A stretch of 64,000 nucleotides of DNA. Origin: Paenibacillus brevis (GTDB taxonomy: Bacteria > Bacillota > Bacilli > Paenibacillales > Paenibacillaceae). Below, piece by piece: positions 1-9,242 of this stretch (positions are counted from its first letter, which is position 1; every line of letters begins with the position of its first letter). The stretch lies in NCBI RefSeq assembly GCF_018919145.1, contig NZ_JAHLQJ010000006.1, positions 62,001-126,000 of the forward strand, given 5' to 3'. The position numbers were made by a program, and so were the translations under genes. The notes beneath the pieces are model-generated. The model was not told the origin of the DNA. It searched no databases and saw only the letters and a program-made list of their open reading frames with translations.

Positions 1-72
1 GTCTCCGCACCCGGGCAAGAGCGGCTTGGCCGCCTGCTGGAGGCCAAGCGGCGGGGCGGGCGGCGAGGCTAG
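1..72 (+). CDS. Possible 3' end of an upstream gene (partial)
   Basis: Frame 1 is open from the window edge to a TAG at 70-72 and would encode a short Arg/Gly-rich tail (ending GGRRG). The stretch is markedly GC-rich compared with what follows, and frame 2 is also open, to about 144, so the assignment is uncertain. No family can be recognised from 23 residues. Confidence 0.2.
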   Translation, partial: VSAPGQERLGRLLEAKRRGGRRG

Positions 73-176
73 CCCGCTCCGCGCAGCGCACAACTGCCGA
101 ATTCACAAACATCCAGTCGTGATCCTTGATTCGTGATTTGTGATTTGTGATGCATCTCTAGGCCATGTTGGAATTA

Positions 177-283
177 TGTACGAAAATTCGTGCAAGCACT
201 GTCTCCAAAGGAGCCAACTCGATGGTTTTATACGATAATTCGTATAAACGACGCTGTTGAAGGGAGCCAGCTCGAATATCCTA
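177..283. repeat. Two imperfect 52-bp direct repeats, each starting with a small palindrome
   Basis: The unit beginning with ACGAAAATTCGT at 180 is followed exactly 52 bp later (232) by ACGATAATTCGT. Both copies continue with a similar stretch ending GGAGCCA-CTCGA. The first 12-14 bases of each copy are nearly self-complementary. They sit between the GC-rich left edge and the terminator at 290-323, in a transcript running toward that terminator. Together with the terminator and promoter listed here, this is all I can see in the first 433 bases. Confidence 0.5.
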
Positions 284-289
284 TAAGCA

Positions 290-323
290 AACCGTCAGCC
301 CCAACCGGGCTGACGGTTTTTTC
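290..323 (+). terminator. Rho-independent terminator
   Basis: An 11-bp GC-rich stem (ACCGTCAGCCC / GGGCTGACGGT) with a 4-base loop is followed by a T run. It ends the transcription unit upstream of the sugar ABC operon. Confidence 0.9.
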
Positions 324-373
324 ATAATATCCAAAACCTGAAAAAAACAAACCTGAATCCCAAAATTCGCACC

Positions 374-402
374 TTGTTGGAAGCGCTATAGGACGTAATA
401 AT
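374..402 (+). promoter_or_regulatory. Candidate promoter with embedded cre-like site for the sugar ABC operon
   Basis: A weak -35 (TTGTTG, 374-379) and a -10 (TAATAA, 396-401) are 16 bp apart. The spacer region contains TGGAAGCGCTATAG (378-391), which has the AARCGYT core of a CcpA catabolite-responsive element. The position would suit repression by CcpA. The match is not perfect at the cre flanks. Confidence 0.4.
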
Positions 403-433
403 GAACATATCTTGAACGAGGGGGCATGAATGG

Positions 434-1795
434 ATGGTAAACAGAAAGGTAAAAAAATCGGCGGCATTGCTGCTGACCGTGCTGATGGCGCTTAGTCTGG
501 CGGCTTGCGGCGGCAATGGAGGCGGCAAGGAGAATGCGGCCGCTGAAAATACCGGCAGCAACAACGGGGCTGCCAAGAGCGGCGACAGCGAAAAGAAGGT
601 TACGATCACGTTCCAGAATATTTACCCTGACCCGACGACCCCATCGCACAAAATGATCAACGAGCTTGTGAAGGAGTACGAAACGGCGAATCCGAACATC
701 AAGATTGAACTGGATACGCTCAATACCGACCAGCAGAAGATCAAGCTCAAGACACAGGCGGCCTCGAAGGAAATACCGGATATTACGATTGTGAACCCGG
801 CCGCGCAAATGAAGCCGTTTGTGGATGCCGGGCTGCTTGCTCCTTTGAATGACATGCTGGATCAAAACGGACTCAAGGATACGTATCAAAGCGGCTTGCT
901 CGATTATTACAGCTTCGACGGTAATGTGTATGCGCTGCCGGACGGCAACAATATCGAAGTCGTGTATTATAATAAAGAAATTTTTGAACAGAACGGAATC
1001 AAGGATACACCAAAGACCTTCGATGAGTTCCTTGATGTAGTGAAGACGCTGAAGGCTAAAGGGATTACGCCGCTCGCGATCGGGGAGAAGGATTCCTGGA
1101 CAGGATCATTCCTGTTCATGAATATCGTGCTGCGGACGAATGGCGGTCCAGGCTTCCTGCAGGATGTGATGGACGGCAAAAAGACGTTCGAGGATCCGGC
1201 CTTTGTCGAAGCGGTGGATGCCTTCCAGGAGCTGGTTCAAGCCGGCGCGTTCCCGGATGGGGCGACGTCGATTGATGCCACGGCAGGCGGTAATATTTTC
1301 AAATCGGGTCAAGCGGCCATGTGGGTGATCGGCTCCTGGGAGACAGGCGCGATTGATGCTTCTTCCGTAGCCGGTAAAGTCGGCGCATTCCAATTCCCGA
1401 CGGTGAACGGCAAGGGAGACCCGAACGAATTCATGCTGGCTCCGGGAAGCGCGTTTGCGGTCTCGGCGAACAGCGAGCATTTGCAGGAAACAAAGGATTT
1501 CCTCAATTTCTTTACGCTGAACCTGCCCAAGAAGCAATTTGAACTGAAGAACGCAGTCGGTCTGGGACAAAAGGTGGATGGTGACCTCAAGGCGGCCGGT
1601 TACTCCGATCTGGCCATCCAGATTGCCGAGCTGTTCAACAACGTCAAGGGCGGAGACCTGGCCTTCGATAACACGATGAACCCTGCTACAGCGCAGGTTC
1701 ATCTCAGCAGCATTCAAAACCTGTTCGTTCAGAAGGTAGATTCCGCTCAAGTCGCCAAGGAGCATCAAACGGCATTTGAAGCGAACAAAGAATAA
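434..1795 (+). CDS. Sugar ABC transporter substrate-binding lipoprotein
   Basis: This is the extracellular solute-binding component (family 1, SBP_bac_1 type) of a carbohydrate importer, 453 residues. Residues 1-24 are a lipoprotein signal ending in a lipobox (LAAC) with the lipidated Cys at 25. A Gly/Asn/Ala-rich linker runs to about residue 55, then the binding domain. The start at 434 follows a GAGGGGG ribosome site. The nearby ATG at 426 runs into a stop after four codons and the ATG at 430 is in another frame. It is the first gene of a binding-protein/permease/permease operon with no ATPase, so it probably uses a shared MsmX-like ATPase encoded elsewhere. The sugar cannot be deduced. Confidence 0.93.
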   Translation: MVNRKVKKSAALLLTVLMALSLAACGGNGGGKENAAAENTGSNNGAAKSGDSEKKVTITFQNIYPDPTTPSHKMINELVKEYETANPNIKIELDTLNTDQQKIKLKTQAASKEIPDITIVNPAAQMKPFVDAGLLAPLNDMLDQNGLKDTYQSGLLDYYSFDGNVYALPDGNNIEVVYYNKEIFEQNGIKDTPKTFDEFLDVVKTLKAKGITPLAIGEKDSWTGSFLFMNIVLRTNGGPGFLQDVMDGKKTFEDPAFVEAVDAFQELVQAGAFPDGATSIDATAGGNIFKSGQAAMWVIGSWETGAIDASSVAGKVGAFQFPTVNGKGDPNEFMLAPGSAFAVSANSEHLQETKDFLNFFTLNLPKKQFELKNAVGLGQKVDGDLKAAGYSDLAIQIAELFNNVKGGDLAFDNTMNPATAQVHLSSIQNLFVQKVDSAQVAKEHQTAFEANKE

Positions 1796-1875
1796 GCTGA
1801 GCGAGTTATCGATCAATGCGGAGCGGCCTGGGACGGCTGCTTCGCATTGAATTTCATAGAGAGGGCGGAAATTAG

Positions 1876-2766
1876 ATGAAAGTGCTCAAGGTGCCGGCCC
1901 GAACGATAGCCGTCTTCGTATTGCCGTGTCTGCTGCTGTATGTGTGCCTTGTGTTTGTTCCGATCCTGGTCTCTTTTTATAGCGGTTTGCTGAAATGGGA
2001 CGGGATCACTACCGCCAAATTCGTCGGTCTGGCGAATTTCGGAGATATGTTCTGGAATGATCCGGTGTTCTGGCCGTCGGTCAGAAGGACGCTGCTCTAT
2101 GCTCTGGCTTCCATGCTGGAAATTCCCCTGTGTCTGGGAATGGCAATCCTCCTTCACCGCTACTTGAAGCGGGGCAACACCCTGGCGTCGATTTATTTCA
2201 CGCCTGTCATTTTATCGGTGGTTATTATCGGACAACTCTGGAAGACGATTTATAACCCGACCTCGATGGGCGGGATGCTGAACGGCCTGCTGATATCGCT
2301 AGGTCTGGACAACTGGACGCATAACTGGCTCACGGAGCCGAAGATTGCCATGTACAGTATTTATTTTGTATCGCTATGGCAGTATTTCGGCTACCATCTG
2401 CTGATTCAGTTCACCGGGGTATCCAACATTCCGGAGGAGCTCTATGAAGCCGCAAAGATTGATGGAGCAGACGGCTTGAAGGCAGACCGTTATATTACGT
2501 TGCCGCTTATTATCCCGATTTTTAAAATATCGATTGTCCTCGCCTTCATTGGTTCCTTGCAGGCCTTCGATATGGTTATGGTCATGACGGCGGGAGGGCC
2601 GGCCCATGCTACGGATGTCATCTCGACCCATATGTATAACAGTTCATTCTTGTCCTTGAAGTACGGTTACGGCAGTGCCCTCGCCACCTTCCTGGTTATT
2701 CTCTGCCTCACGTTTACGGTGGCCATCAATTTCGTCTTCAACAAGCTTGAGAAAAAATATAGCTAG
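1876..2766 (+). CDS. Sugar ABC transporter permease (MalF/UgpA type)
   Basis: A 296-residue integral membrane protein with about six transmembrane segments, the first at roughly residues 10-32. The cytoplasmic EAA loop that docks the ATPase lies near residues 186-205 (EELYEAAKIDGADG). GGCGG-rich sequence precedes the ATG at 1876. It forms the translocation channel together with the second permease 15 bp downstream. The size and motif fit the CUT1 carbohydrate permease family. Confidence 0.93.
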   Translation: MKVLKVPARTIAVFVLPCLLLYVCLVFVPILVSFYSGLLKWDGITTAKFVGLANFGDMFWNDPVFWPSVRRTLLYALASMLEIPLCLGMAILLHRYLKRGNTLASIYFTPVILSVVIIGQLWKTIYNPTSMGGMLNGLLISLGLDNWTHNWLTEPKIAMYSIYFVSLWQYFGYHLLIQFTGVSNIPEELYEAAKIDGADGLKADRYITLPLIIPIFKISIVLAFIGSLQAFDMVMVMTAGGPAHATDVISTHMYNSSFLSLKYGYGSALATFLVILCLTFTVAINFVFNKLEKKYS

Positions 2767-2781
2767 GAAGGAGTACGCGAT

Positions 2782-3606
2782 ATGTCTAAGCTGAAAAAGG
2801 GAGTCGTGTACCTCCTTTTTGCCATTCCGGTTGTCACCCAGCTTTACCCGCTGTTGTGGCTCCTGTTGTATTCCCTGAAGACGAATGAAGAGATCCTGAG
2901 CGGCAGCTTCTTCTCGTTGCCCAAGTCGCCGATGTGGCAGAACTACCAGCAAGCCTATCAGCTTGGCAGCTATCCGAAATATTTGGCTAACAGCGTATTG
3001 GTGACAGGCGCTACAATGATCTGTGTCATTCTGCTCAGCTCGATGGTTGCGTATGCGATCTCCCGGTTCCGCTGGAAGTACGGCGGGCTGGTCATGACCG
3101 TATTTTTGATGGGAATGATGATCCCGATGCAGGCGACGCTGCTGCCGTTAATGGTTATTTTCAAAAATATGGGGATCCTGAATACGCATCTCTCGCTGAT
3201 TCTGCCGTATATCGCTTTTTCCACACCGATTTCCGTATTTATTCTTAGCGGGTTCATGAAGAGCATTCCTCATGAGATCGAGGAGTCGGCATATATCGAC
3301 GGGGCGAGCATTTACCGGATCTTCCGCAGTGTCATATTGCCGGTGTCTGTGCCGCCTATGATGACGGTATGCATCCTGACGTTCATCACCATTTGGAATG
3401 AGTATATTCTTGCAGCGACCTTCATCTCGTCCGAGCGCTTAAAGACATTGCCGTTCGGTGTGTATACCTTTGTCAGCCAGTACTCGGTCAACTATGGTAA
3501 TATCGGGGCGTTTCTGGTGATGGGAGCGTTGCCGGTCATTCTCATTTATTTCTTCCTGTCCGGACAAATTACGAAGGGGATGGTTGCAGGGGCGGTTAAG
3601 GGCTGA
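2782..3606 (+). CDS. Sugar ABC transporter permease (MalG/UgpE type)
   Basis: The second permease of the CUT1 importer, 274 residues, about six transmembrane helices. The EAA motif is near residues 163-186 (HEIEESAYIDGASIYRIF). The AAGGAG site at 2767-2772 supports the ATG at 2782. It is followed after 62 bp by the sensor kinase gene, an arrangement common in Paenibacillus, where the two-component pair controls the adjacent importer. Confidence 0.93.
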   Translation: MSKLKKGVVYLLFAIPVVTQLYPLLWLLLYSLKTNEEILSGSFFSLPKSPMWQNYQQAYQLGSYPKYLANSVLVTGATMICVILLSSMVAYAISRFRWKYGGLVMTVFLMGMMIPMQATLLPLMVIFKNMGILNTHLSLILPYIAFSTPISVFILSGFMKSIPHEIEESAYIDGASIYRIFRSVILPVSVPPMMTVCILTFITIWNEYILAATFISSERLKTLPFGVYTFVSQYSVNYGNIGAFLVMGALPVILIYFFLSGQITKGMVAGAVKG

Positions 3607-3668
3607 CGGGATTATGATATCGCTTTATAATGAAGAAGCAGTAAAACATCGACAGGGGAGGGAGTTGC

Positions 3669-5450
3669 ATGCCCAAGGGATTTCGCTCCATTCACCATCG
3701 GCTGTTTTTGCTGTTTCTTTTTTGTATGTCCGGAATTGTGCTGATCGTCAGCTTGCTCTACTATAGCCGGGCTACTGAGGATTATCATGAGAAGCTCAGC
3801 GATCTGTCGCAGAAGAACGTTGCCCAGACCGCGGGATTGTTCAGGCTGCTCTATCAAGGCTATGACAGTCTGTCCAAGTCGCTAATCAACAACTTTGAGA
3901 TGATCCGGCTTCTGAACGAGAACAGCGGAGAGCCTGCGGTGGAATACATAAATGAGCAGTCCATTACGAATATTCTTGGCGCGATCTTCTATTCCCGGGA
4001 TGATCTGGTAGGAATCCATATCATTTCGGACAAGGGCAAAATTTATAATTACGGTAATGTCATGAATGTCGTCGATCCTGACTACCGGAATTCGGAATGG
4101 TATAAGCAGGTTAAGGCCTCAAGGGGGAAAATGGTCTGGCTAGGGATCTTTGAGCATTCCTTGATCGATAAGGTGGAGGATCAGCCTGTGTTTGCGTTTG
4201 GCCGGCAAATTTATGATTTGAATGAGCATAAGCCGATCGGGATTGCCTTGTATGAGATGAATCCGGCTCCGATCATGAATGCGCTGGAGAACCTCAAGCT
4301 TAGCGAGAACAGTAAGGTATATTTGCTGTCCGGCGACGGCAGTATGGTCTCTCCCGGCGAAGAGCTTCCTGCAGAGATCGGCAGCTTGCCGCTCCTTCAG
4401 AATCCGGGACAGGTGAAGGTTGAGCGCTTCGGGGGCAAGCTGATCATTGCTTCACAGCTTCCCTTGTCAGGCTGGTCGGTGGTTAGTGTTACACCGGCCC
4501 AAGATCTCAACGTCGAGCTGGCCCAGACGAAACGTTTTTTGCTTATTGTAATCTCGATCCTGATTGTGGTGTCCGCATTGATCGCTTCCATTGTATCCAG
4601 AACGATTTCTTCCCCGCTCAAACGGCTGATCCGGCAAATGAAGCAGGTCGAGACCGGGAATTTCCGCGGCACGCTAGAGGTAGCCTCTTATCAGGAGATC
4701 CATATTCTCGTGGCCTCCTTCAACCGGATGGTTCGAACCATTGAAGAACTGATCGAGCAGGTCAAGGTTTCCTCTGTCAGTGAAAAAAATGCAGAGCTGC
4801 AAGCTCTTCAATCCCAGGTGAATCCGCATTTCCTATATAACACGCTCGACATGATCTATTGGATGCTGGATGAGAAGGAGCAGGATCAGCTCGGGGAGCT
4901 TGTGCTCTCGCTGTCCTCGATGTTCAGGTACAGCAGTATTTGGAGCGAGGGCGCCGAGGTCACGCTTCGCGAGGAGCTAGAACAAACACGGCATTATCTG
5001 AAGATTATTTCGATTCGTCTTGAAGGCAGGCTCACTGTGATATGCGATGTCGATGAGCAGTGGCTGGATGTTCATCTGCCGAAAATGACGGTCCAGCCGG
5101 TCATCGAAAATGCAGTGAAGCATGGTCTGGAACGGGCGGGACGCCCGGGAGTTCTGCGTCTTTCCTCGCTGTTAGAGGGCTCCGCGCTGAAGATTATTAT
5201 TGAGGATAACGGTGTGGGGATGGATCATGAACGGCATCAGCAGCTGAAGGATTCTTTGGCTCAAGCTGATCAGTCCGGCAACGGAGAGACCGGTATCGGG
5301 CTGATTAATCTGCATCGCCGCTTGCAGCATATGTTCGGCCGGGCTGGAGGCTTGCAGATCGAGAGCGAGCAGCATGCCGGAACCAGGGTGGCGATCATAC
5401 TGCCATTGAAAGGAAGGGATGAATACCATGCAAATTCTGATAGCGGATGA
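3669..5450 (+). CDS. Sensor histidine kinase, YesM family
   Basis: A 593-residue membrane kinase. Transmembrane segment 1 is near residues 13-35. A large extracytoplasmic Cache-like sensor follows to about 285, then transmembrane segment 2 near 290-312, a HAMP linker, and a His_kinase-type domain with the phosphoacceptor His387 in QSQVNPHFLYNTLD. An HATPase_c domain carries DNGVGMD (about 512-518) and GIGL (about 541). It probably senses a sugar, or the sugar-loaded binding protein, outside the cell and phosphorylates the response regulator whose gene overlaps its 3' end. The signal is inferred from context only. Confidence 0.93.
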   Translation: MPKGFRSIHHRLFLLFLFCMSGIVLIVSLLYYSRATEDYHEKLSDLSQKNVAQTAGLFRLLYQGYDSLSKSLINNFEMIRLLNENSGEPAVEYINEQSITNILGAIFYSRDDLVGIHIISDKGKIYNYGNVMNVVDPDYRNSEWYKQVKASRGKMVWLGIFEHSLIDKVEDQPVFAFGRQIYDLNEHKPIGIALYEMNPAPIMNALENLKLSENSKVYLLSGDGSMVSPGEELPAEIGSLPLLQNPGQVKVERFGGKLIIASQLPLSGWSVVSVTPAQDLNVELAQTKRFLLIVISILIVVSALIASIVSRTISSPLKRLIRQMKQVETGNFRGTLEVASYQEIHILVASFNRMVRTIEELIEQVKVSSVSEKNAELQALQSQVNPHFLYNTLDMIYWMLDEKEQDQLGELVLSLSSMFRYSSIWSEGAEVTLREELEQTRHYLKIISIRLEGRLTVICDVDEQWLDVHLPKMTVQPVIENAVKHGLERAGRPGVLRLSSLLEGSALKIIIEDNGVGMDHERHQQLKDSLAQADQSGNGETGIGLINLHRRLQHMFGRAGGLQIESEQHAGTRVAIILPLKGRDEYHANSDSG

Positions 5451-6615
5451 CGAGCGGGCGATTCGCGAAGGAATCCGGAGAACGCTGCAGCGGAAATGGC
5501 CGGAATGGGACATCCGAATTGCGGCCTCTGCGGAGGAAGCGATTGCCGTCATGGAGGATAGCCTAATGGATATTGTGTTGACTGATATTCTAATGCCGGG
5601 ATTGAACGGTCTCGAATTCATGAAAATGATGAAACGCCAGTACCCGGGAGTGAAATGGGTTGTAATCTCCGCCCATAGCGAGTTCAGCTATGCCCAGCAA
5701 GCCGTACGGCTCGGAGCCAGCGATTATATGCTCAAGCCCATCGGGAAGGAACGCTTGTATGAGTTGATCGGCAGCCTGGAGCAGGAGATTCGGAAGGAGC
5801 GTGAAAGCCGGCTTGACGGGATCCACTTGAAGGCCAGCCTAACCTATCTCCGTGAAGGCATTTTTCAGCGGCTTGCGCTTGGGCTTGATGTCGGGAATCT
5901 GGATTTAAGCACGTTTTCCGAGGAGTACCCGGAGTTCTATCTGTTTCTGACCTCGATCAAAGCGGAAGAGCAGAGCGCAAGATTGGAGCATTTTATCGTT
6001 AGAAATGTGATCTCTGAGCTGGCGGAAGGGTACGGAAAAGGCTGCATTATCAGCTATGACAGGAAAAGTCTGATCGGCCTGGTCTTCATCCAGCGGAAGG
6101 GAGGACCGGAGGATTTCCAGCAGGATGTCCGATCCCATTTGACTCATTACTTGAAGGCTCCGTTTCAGTTCGCGTCCTCCGGGTTAACTCGTGATATTGG
6201 AGAGATCCCTGCTGTAGTATCCCAGCTGCGCCTGGCTTGCGCTGCAACCGATTCGGAGCCGGAGCCGCTGAAGGGCAGCGGAGAGCGGGCAATTGAAGTG
6301 GCGCTCGAATATATCAGAAGGCATTATTGCGAGGAGCTGTCATTGGAGAAGATTGCGTCGGCTGTTTATCTGAATCCGGCTTACTTCAGCCAGTTGTTCA
6401 AGCAAAAGACGGGGCAGGGCTACAAAGAATACGTGATATCTCTGCGTTTGGAAAAAGCCAAGGGACTACTGCTTAATCCGAAGCTAAGACTTGCCGAAAT
6501 TGCCCTGCGTGTCGGATATCAGGATGTCCGGCATTTTACCCAGGTGTTTCGCAAACGCTATCAGTTGACGCCGACGGAGTACCGTCACCGGCAGCAAGTA
6601 AACATCATTTCTTAA
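5428..6615 (+). CDS. Response regulator with AraC-type DNA-binding domain, YesN family
   Basis: A 395-residue regulator. The N-terminal receiver carries the acidic pair in IADDE and phospho-acceptor Asp53 (VLTDILMPG). A variable linker follows, then two helix-turn-helix motifs in the last 100 residues (LSLEKIASAVYLNPAYFSQL and LAEIALRVGYQDVRHFTQVF). I chose ATG 5428 because AGGAAGG (5411-5417) is properly spaced from it and lies almost on top of the in-frame ATG at 5419. The gene overlaps the kinase stop by 23 bp, so the two are translationally coupled. It probably activates the importer genes upstream. Confidence 0.93.
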   Translation: MQILIADDERAIREGIRRTLQRKWPEWDIRIAASAEEAIAVMEDSLMDIVLTDILMPGLNGLEFMKMMKRQYPGVKWVVISAHSEFSYAQQAVRLGASDYMLKPIGKERLYELIGSLEQEIRKERESRLDGIHLKASLTYLREGIFQRLALGLDVGNLDLSTFSEEYPEFYLFLTSIKAEEQSARLEHFIVRNVISELAEGYGKGCIISYDRKSLIGLVFIQRKGGPEDFQQDVRSHLTHYLKAPFQFASSGLTRDIGEIPAVVSQLRLACAATDSEPEPLKGSGERAIEVALEYIRRHYCEELSLEKIASAVYLNPAYFSQLFKQKTGQGYKEYVISLRLEKAKGLLLNPKLRLAEIALRVGYQDVRHFTQVFRKRYQLTPTEYRHRQQVNIIS

Positions 6616-6684
6616 TTCAGCGGCGGACGGCTATAAGTTGTGCAATGTTGGAATAATGGTATGGAAAACGAAGGGATGAAGTGT

Positions 6685-6690
6685 TACAAT
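6685..6690 (+). promoter_or_regulatory. Candidate -10 element upstream of transketolase
   Basis: TACAAT lies 76 bp before the transketolase start. A -35 at the right distance (TGGAAA, 6662-6667) is a poor match, so this is only a candidate. Confidence 0.3.
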
Positions 6691-6765
6691 AGATAAAGTC
6701 AAAATGATCTTTTCAATTTGAATGTTTTGTGCACGCGCAATTTCCATGACCAAGGAGGAAATGAA

Positions 6766-8790
6766 ATGCCACTCTCTGACAACACAACGATTGACAATTT
6801 ATCGATTACCACGATTCGAACGCTGGCGATCGACGCGATTGAGAAGGCGAAATCCGGGCATCCGGGGATGCCGATGGGTTCCGCACCGATGGGATACCAG
6901 CTGTTCGCGAAGACGATGAATCACAATCCGGATCAACCTGATTGGGTGAACCGTGACCGGTTCGTACTGTCTGCAGGACATGGATCGATGCTGTTATACA
7001 GCTTGCTCCACCTGTCAGGCTATGATCTGTCATTGGATGAATTGAAGCAATTCCGTCAATGGGGAAGCAAGACACCTGGACATCCGGAGTTCGGACACAC
7101 CGCCGGCGTGGACGCTACCACCGGACCGCTTGGTCAAGGGATTGCCATGGCAGTGGGGATGGCTCTGGCCGAGACTCAACTGGCAGCAACTTATAATAAA
7201 GGTGATCTGAAACTGGTTGATCATTATACTTACGGCATCTGCGGCGACGGCGATTTGATGGAAGGCGTTGCAAGTGAAGCTGCTTCTCTTGCCGGGCATT
7301 TGAAGCTGGGCAAATTGATCTTCCTGTATGACTCCAATGACATCTCGCTCGACGGCGAGCTGAACCTGAGCTTCTCCGAGAATGTAAGACAACGCTTTGA
7401 GGCATACGGCTGGCAGACATTGCGTGTGGAAGACGGCAATGATCTGGCTGCGATCGAGGCTGCTATTGAAGAAGCCAAGCGCGATTCGGAGCATCCGACC
7501 CTGATCGAAGTGAAGACTGTCATCGGTTATGGCAGCCCGAACAAACAAGGCAAGGGCGGGCATGGCGGTACGCACGGTTCTCCGCTCGGAGCTGATGAAG
7601 CTAAACTGACCAAGGACTTCTACAAATGGGTATACGAAGAAGATTTCTATGTGCCTGAGGAAGTACGTGAGCACTTCGCAAAAGTGAAGGAGCGGGGCAT
7701 TTCCGCTTATAACACTTGGAAGCAAACGCTAGACAAGTATAAAGCTGAATATCCTGAGCTTGCCGCTCAATTTGAGCTGGCTGTTGCAGGCAAGCTTCCG
7801 GAAGGCTGGGATGCGGCGCTTCCTAAGTACACCTCCAGCGACAAGGCAGTCTCGACTCGCGTTGCCTCTGGAAATGCATTGAATGGGCTTGCTGCGGGCG
7901 TTCCTCAGCTTCTTGGCGGCTCCGCCGACCTGGAGAGCTCTACAATGACGCATTTGAAGGGCTTGACGGTATATACTCCGCAAAGCCGTGAAGGCCGCAA
8001 CCTGTACTTCGGTGTGCGTGAATTCGGTATGGCAGCAGCCATGAACGGGATTGCTCTGCACAGCGGTCTGAAGGTATTCGGCGGAACCTTCTTTGTCTTC
8101 ACCGACTATCTGCGTCCAGCCGTACGCCTTTCTTCCATTATGAGGCTGCCGGTGACTTATGTGCTGACCCACGACAGTATTGCTGTCGGTGAGGACGGAC
8201 CTACGCATGAGCCGATTGAACAGCTGGCATCCCTTCGAATTATTCCAGGCCTGACGGTAATCCGTCCAGCTGACGGCAATGAAACCTCGGCTGCATGGGC
8301 TTATGCGGTAGAGAACACCTCAAATCCAGTTGCGCTTGTGCTGACTCGTCAAAACCTGCCGATTCTGGAAGGCACGGATGTTTCTGCGCGTGAAGGTGTT
8401 ACCCGCGGGGGCTATGTGGTCTCCGAAGCAAAAGACGGCAAGCCGGTTGCTCAACTGATCGCCACAGGCTCTGAAGTACAATTGGCGGTAAAAGCACAGG
8501 CTGCCTTGGCGGAAGAAGGTATTCACGTTCGCGTGGTCAGTCTGCCTAGCTGGGATTTGTTCGATAAACAGGATCAAGCTTACAAAGATTCGGTCATCCT
8601 GCCTGAAGTCAAATCACGCGTAGCCATCGAAATGGCACATCCATTTGGCTGGGAACGTTATGTAGGCGAAAAAGGCTCTATCATCGGAATTAACACGTTT
8701 GGCGCATCCGCTCCTGGCGACCGCGTCATTGCTGAATATGGCTTTACGGTAGAAAATGTTGTGAAGCATGTGAAGGAACAGTTGAACTAA
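6766..8790 (+). CDS. tkt: Transketolase
   Basis: This thiamine-diphosphate enzyme moves two-carbon units between ketoses and aldoses in the non-oxidative pentose phosphate pathway. It is 674 residues, the usual length for bacterial transketolase. N-terminal signatures include [16 protein letters not shown] and the ThDP/metal motif [18 protein letters not shown]. The pyrimidine-binding domain has [15 protein letters not shown] and [20 protein letters not shown]. The frame is open from 6718, but AAGGAGG (6752-6758) places the start at ATG 6766. PpnP follows and probably shares the transcript, ending at the terminator at 9175-9222. Confidence 0.97.
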   Translation: MPLSDNTTIDNLSITTIRTLAIDAIEKAKSGHPGMPMGSAPMGYQLFAKTMNHNPDQPDWVNRDRFVLSAGHGSMLLYSLLHLSGYDLSLDELKQFRQWGSKTPGHPEFGHTAGVDATTGPLGQGIAMAVGMALAETQLAATYNKGDLKLVDHYTYGICGDGDLMEGVASEAASLAGHLKLGKLIFLYDSNDISLDGELNLSFSENVRQRFEAYGWQTLRVEDGNDLAAIEAAIEEAKRDSEHPTLIEVKTVIGYGSPNKQGKGGHGGTHGSPLGADEAKLTKDFYKWVYEEDFYVPEEVREHFAKVKERGISAYNTWKQTLDKYKAEYPELAAQFELAVAGKLPEGWDAALPKYTSSDKAVSTRVASGNALNGLAAGVPQLLGGSADLESSTMTHLKGLTVYTPQSREGRNLYFGVREFGMAAAMNGIALHSGLKVFGGTFFVFTDYLRPAVRLSSIMRLPVTYVLTHDSIAVGEDGPTHEPIEQLASLRIIPGLTVIRPADGNETSAAWAYAVENTSNPVALVLTRQNLPILEGTDVSAREGVTRGGYVVSEAKDGKPVAQLIATGSEVQLAVKAQAALAEEGIHVRVVSLPSWDLFDKQDQAYKDSVILPEVKSRVAIEMAHPFGWERYVGEKGSIIGINTFGASAPGDRVIAEYGFTVENVVKHVKEQLN

Positions 8791-8826
8791 CCCGGGGAGA
8801 GACTAGATTAGGCGCTGGAGAGGGGT

Positions 8827-9156
8827 ATGGAGATGGAGCAGCAATTCAAGAATGTTACGGTGGACAAGGCGGCCAATATTTATTTCGACGGCAAAGTGAC
8901 GAGCAGAAGCGTATGGCTTCCGGATGGAAGCAAAATTACGCTGGGAATTATGCTGCCGGGAGAATATGAATTTGGAACCGATTCGCTTGAAGTCATGGAC
9001 ATTCTGTCCGGAGATCTGAAGGTTCTTCTTCCCGGCGAGACGCTATGGCGTGAAATCAGCGGCCGGGGAACCTTCACGGTTCCGGCCCACTCATCCTTTA
9101 AGCTGGAGGTCCGGAGTGTGACGGATTATTGCTGCTCCTACGGCTCCGGTGCTTAA
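8827..9156 (+). CDS. ppnP: Pyrimidine/purine nucleoside phosphorylase PpnP
   Basis: A 109-residue single-domain cupin-like protein of the former DUF1255 (YaiE) family, whose E. coli member phosphorolyses a broad range of nucleosides to base and ribose 1-phosphate. Typical family segments are KANIYFDGKVTSR-like (here AANIYFDGKVTSRS), LPDGSKITLGIMLPGEYEF and TFTVPAHSSFKLEV. GGAG (8818-8821) precedes ATG 8827; an ATG two codons on (8833) is also possible. Its place after transketolase fits metabolism of the ribose 1-phosphate released. Confidence 0.9.
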   Translation: MEMEQQFKNVTVDKAANIYFDGKVTSRSVWLPDGSKITLGIMLPGEYEFGTDSLEVMDILSGDLKVLLPGETLWREISGRGTFTVPAHSSFKLEVRSVTDYCCSYGSGA

Positions 9157-9174
9157 GGTTTCATAAACAAACCG

Positions 9175-9222
9175 AAAAGGCAGGCACCCCGCTATATCGC
9201 GGGGGAACCTGCCTTTTTCTTT
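9175..9222 (+). terminator. Rho-independent terminator after tkt-ppnP
   Basis: A long stem (AAGGCAGG ... CCTGCCTT with inner CCCGC/GCGGG) is followed by TTTTTCTTT. Its left arm begins in an A-rich stretch, so it may also end the convergent minus-strand gene at 9243. Confidence 0.9.
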
Positions 9223-9242
9223 AAGACTAACGGATAATAGGT

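Noticed and set aside
1106-1816. A 236-codon minus-strand frame opposite the sugar-binding protein gene
   Set aside because: Composition is that of an antisense shadow and the plus-strand lipoprotein gene is clear.
7030-7725. A 231-codon minus-strand frame opposite transketolase
   Set aside because: Shadow of a highly conserved enzyme gene.
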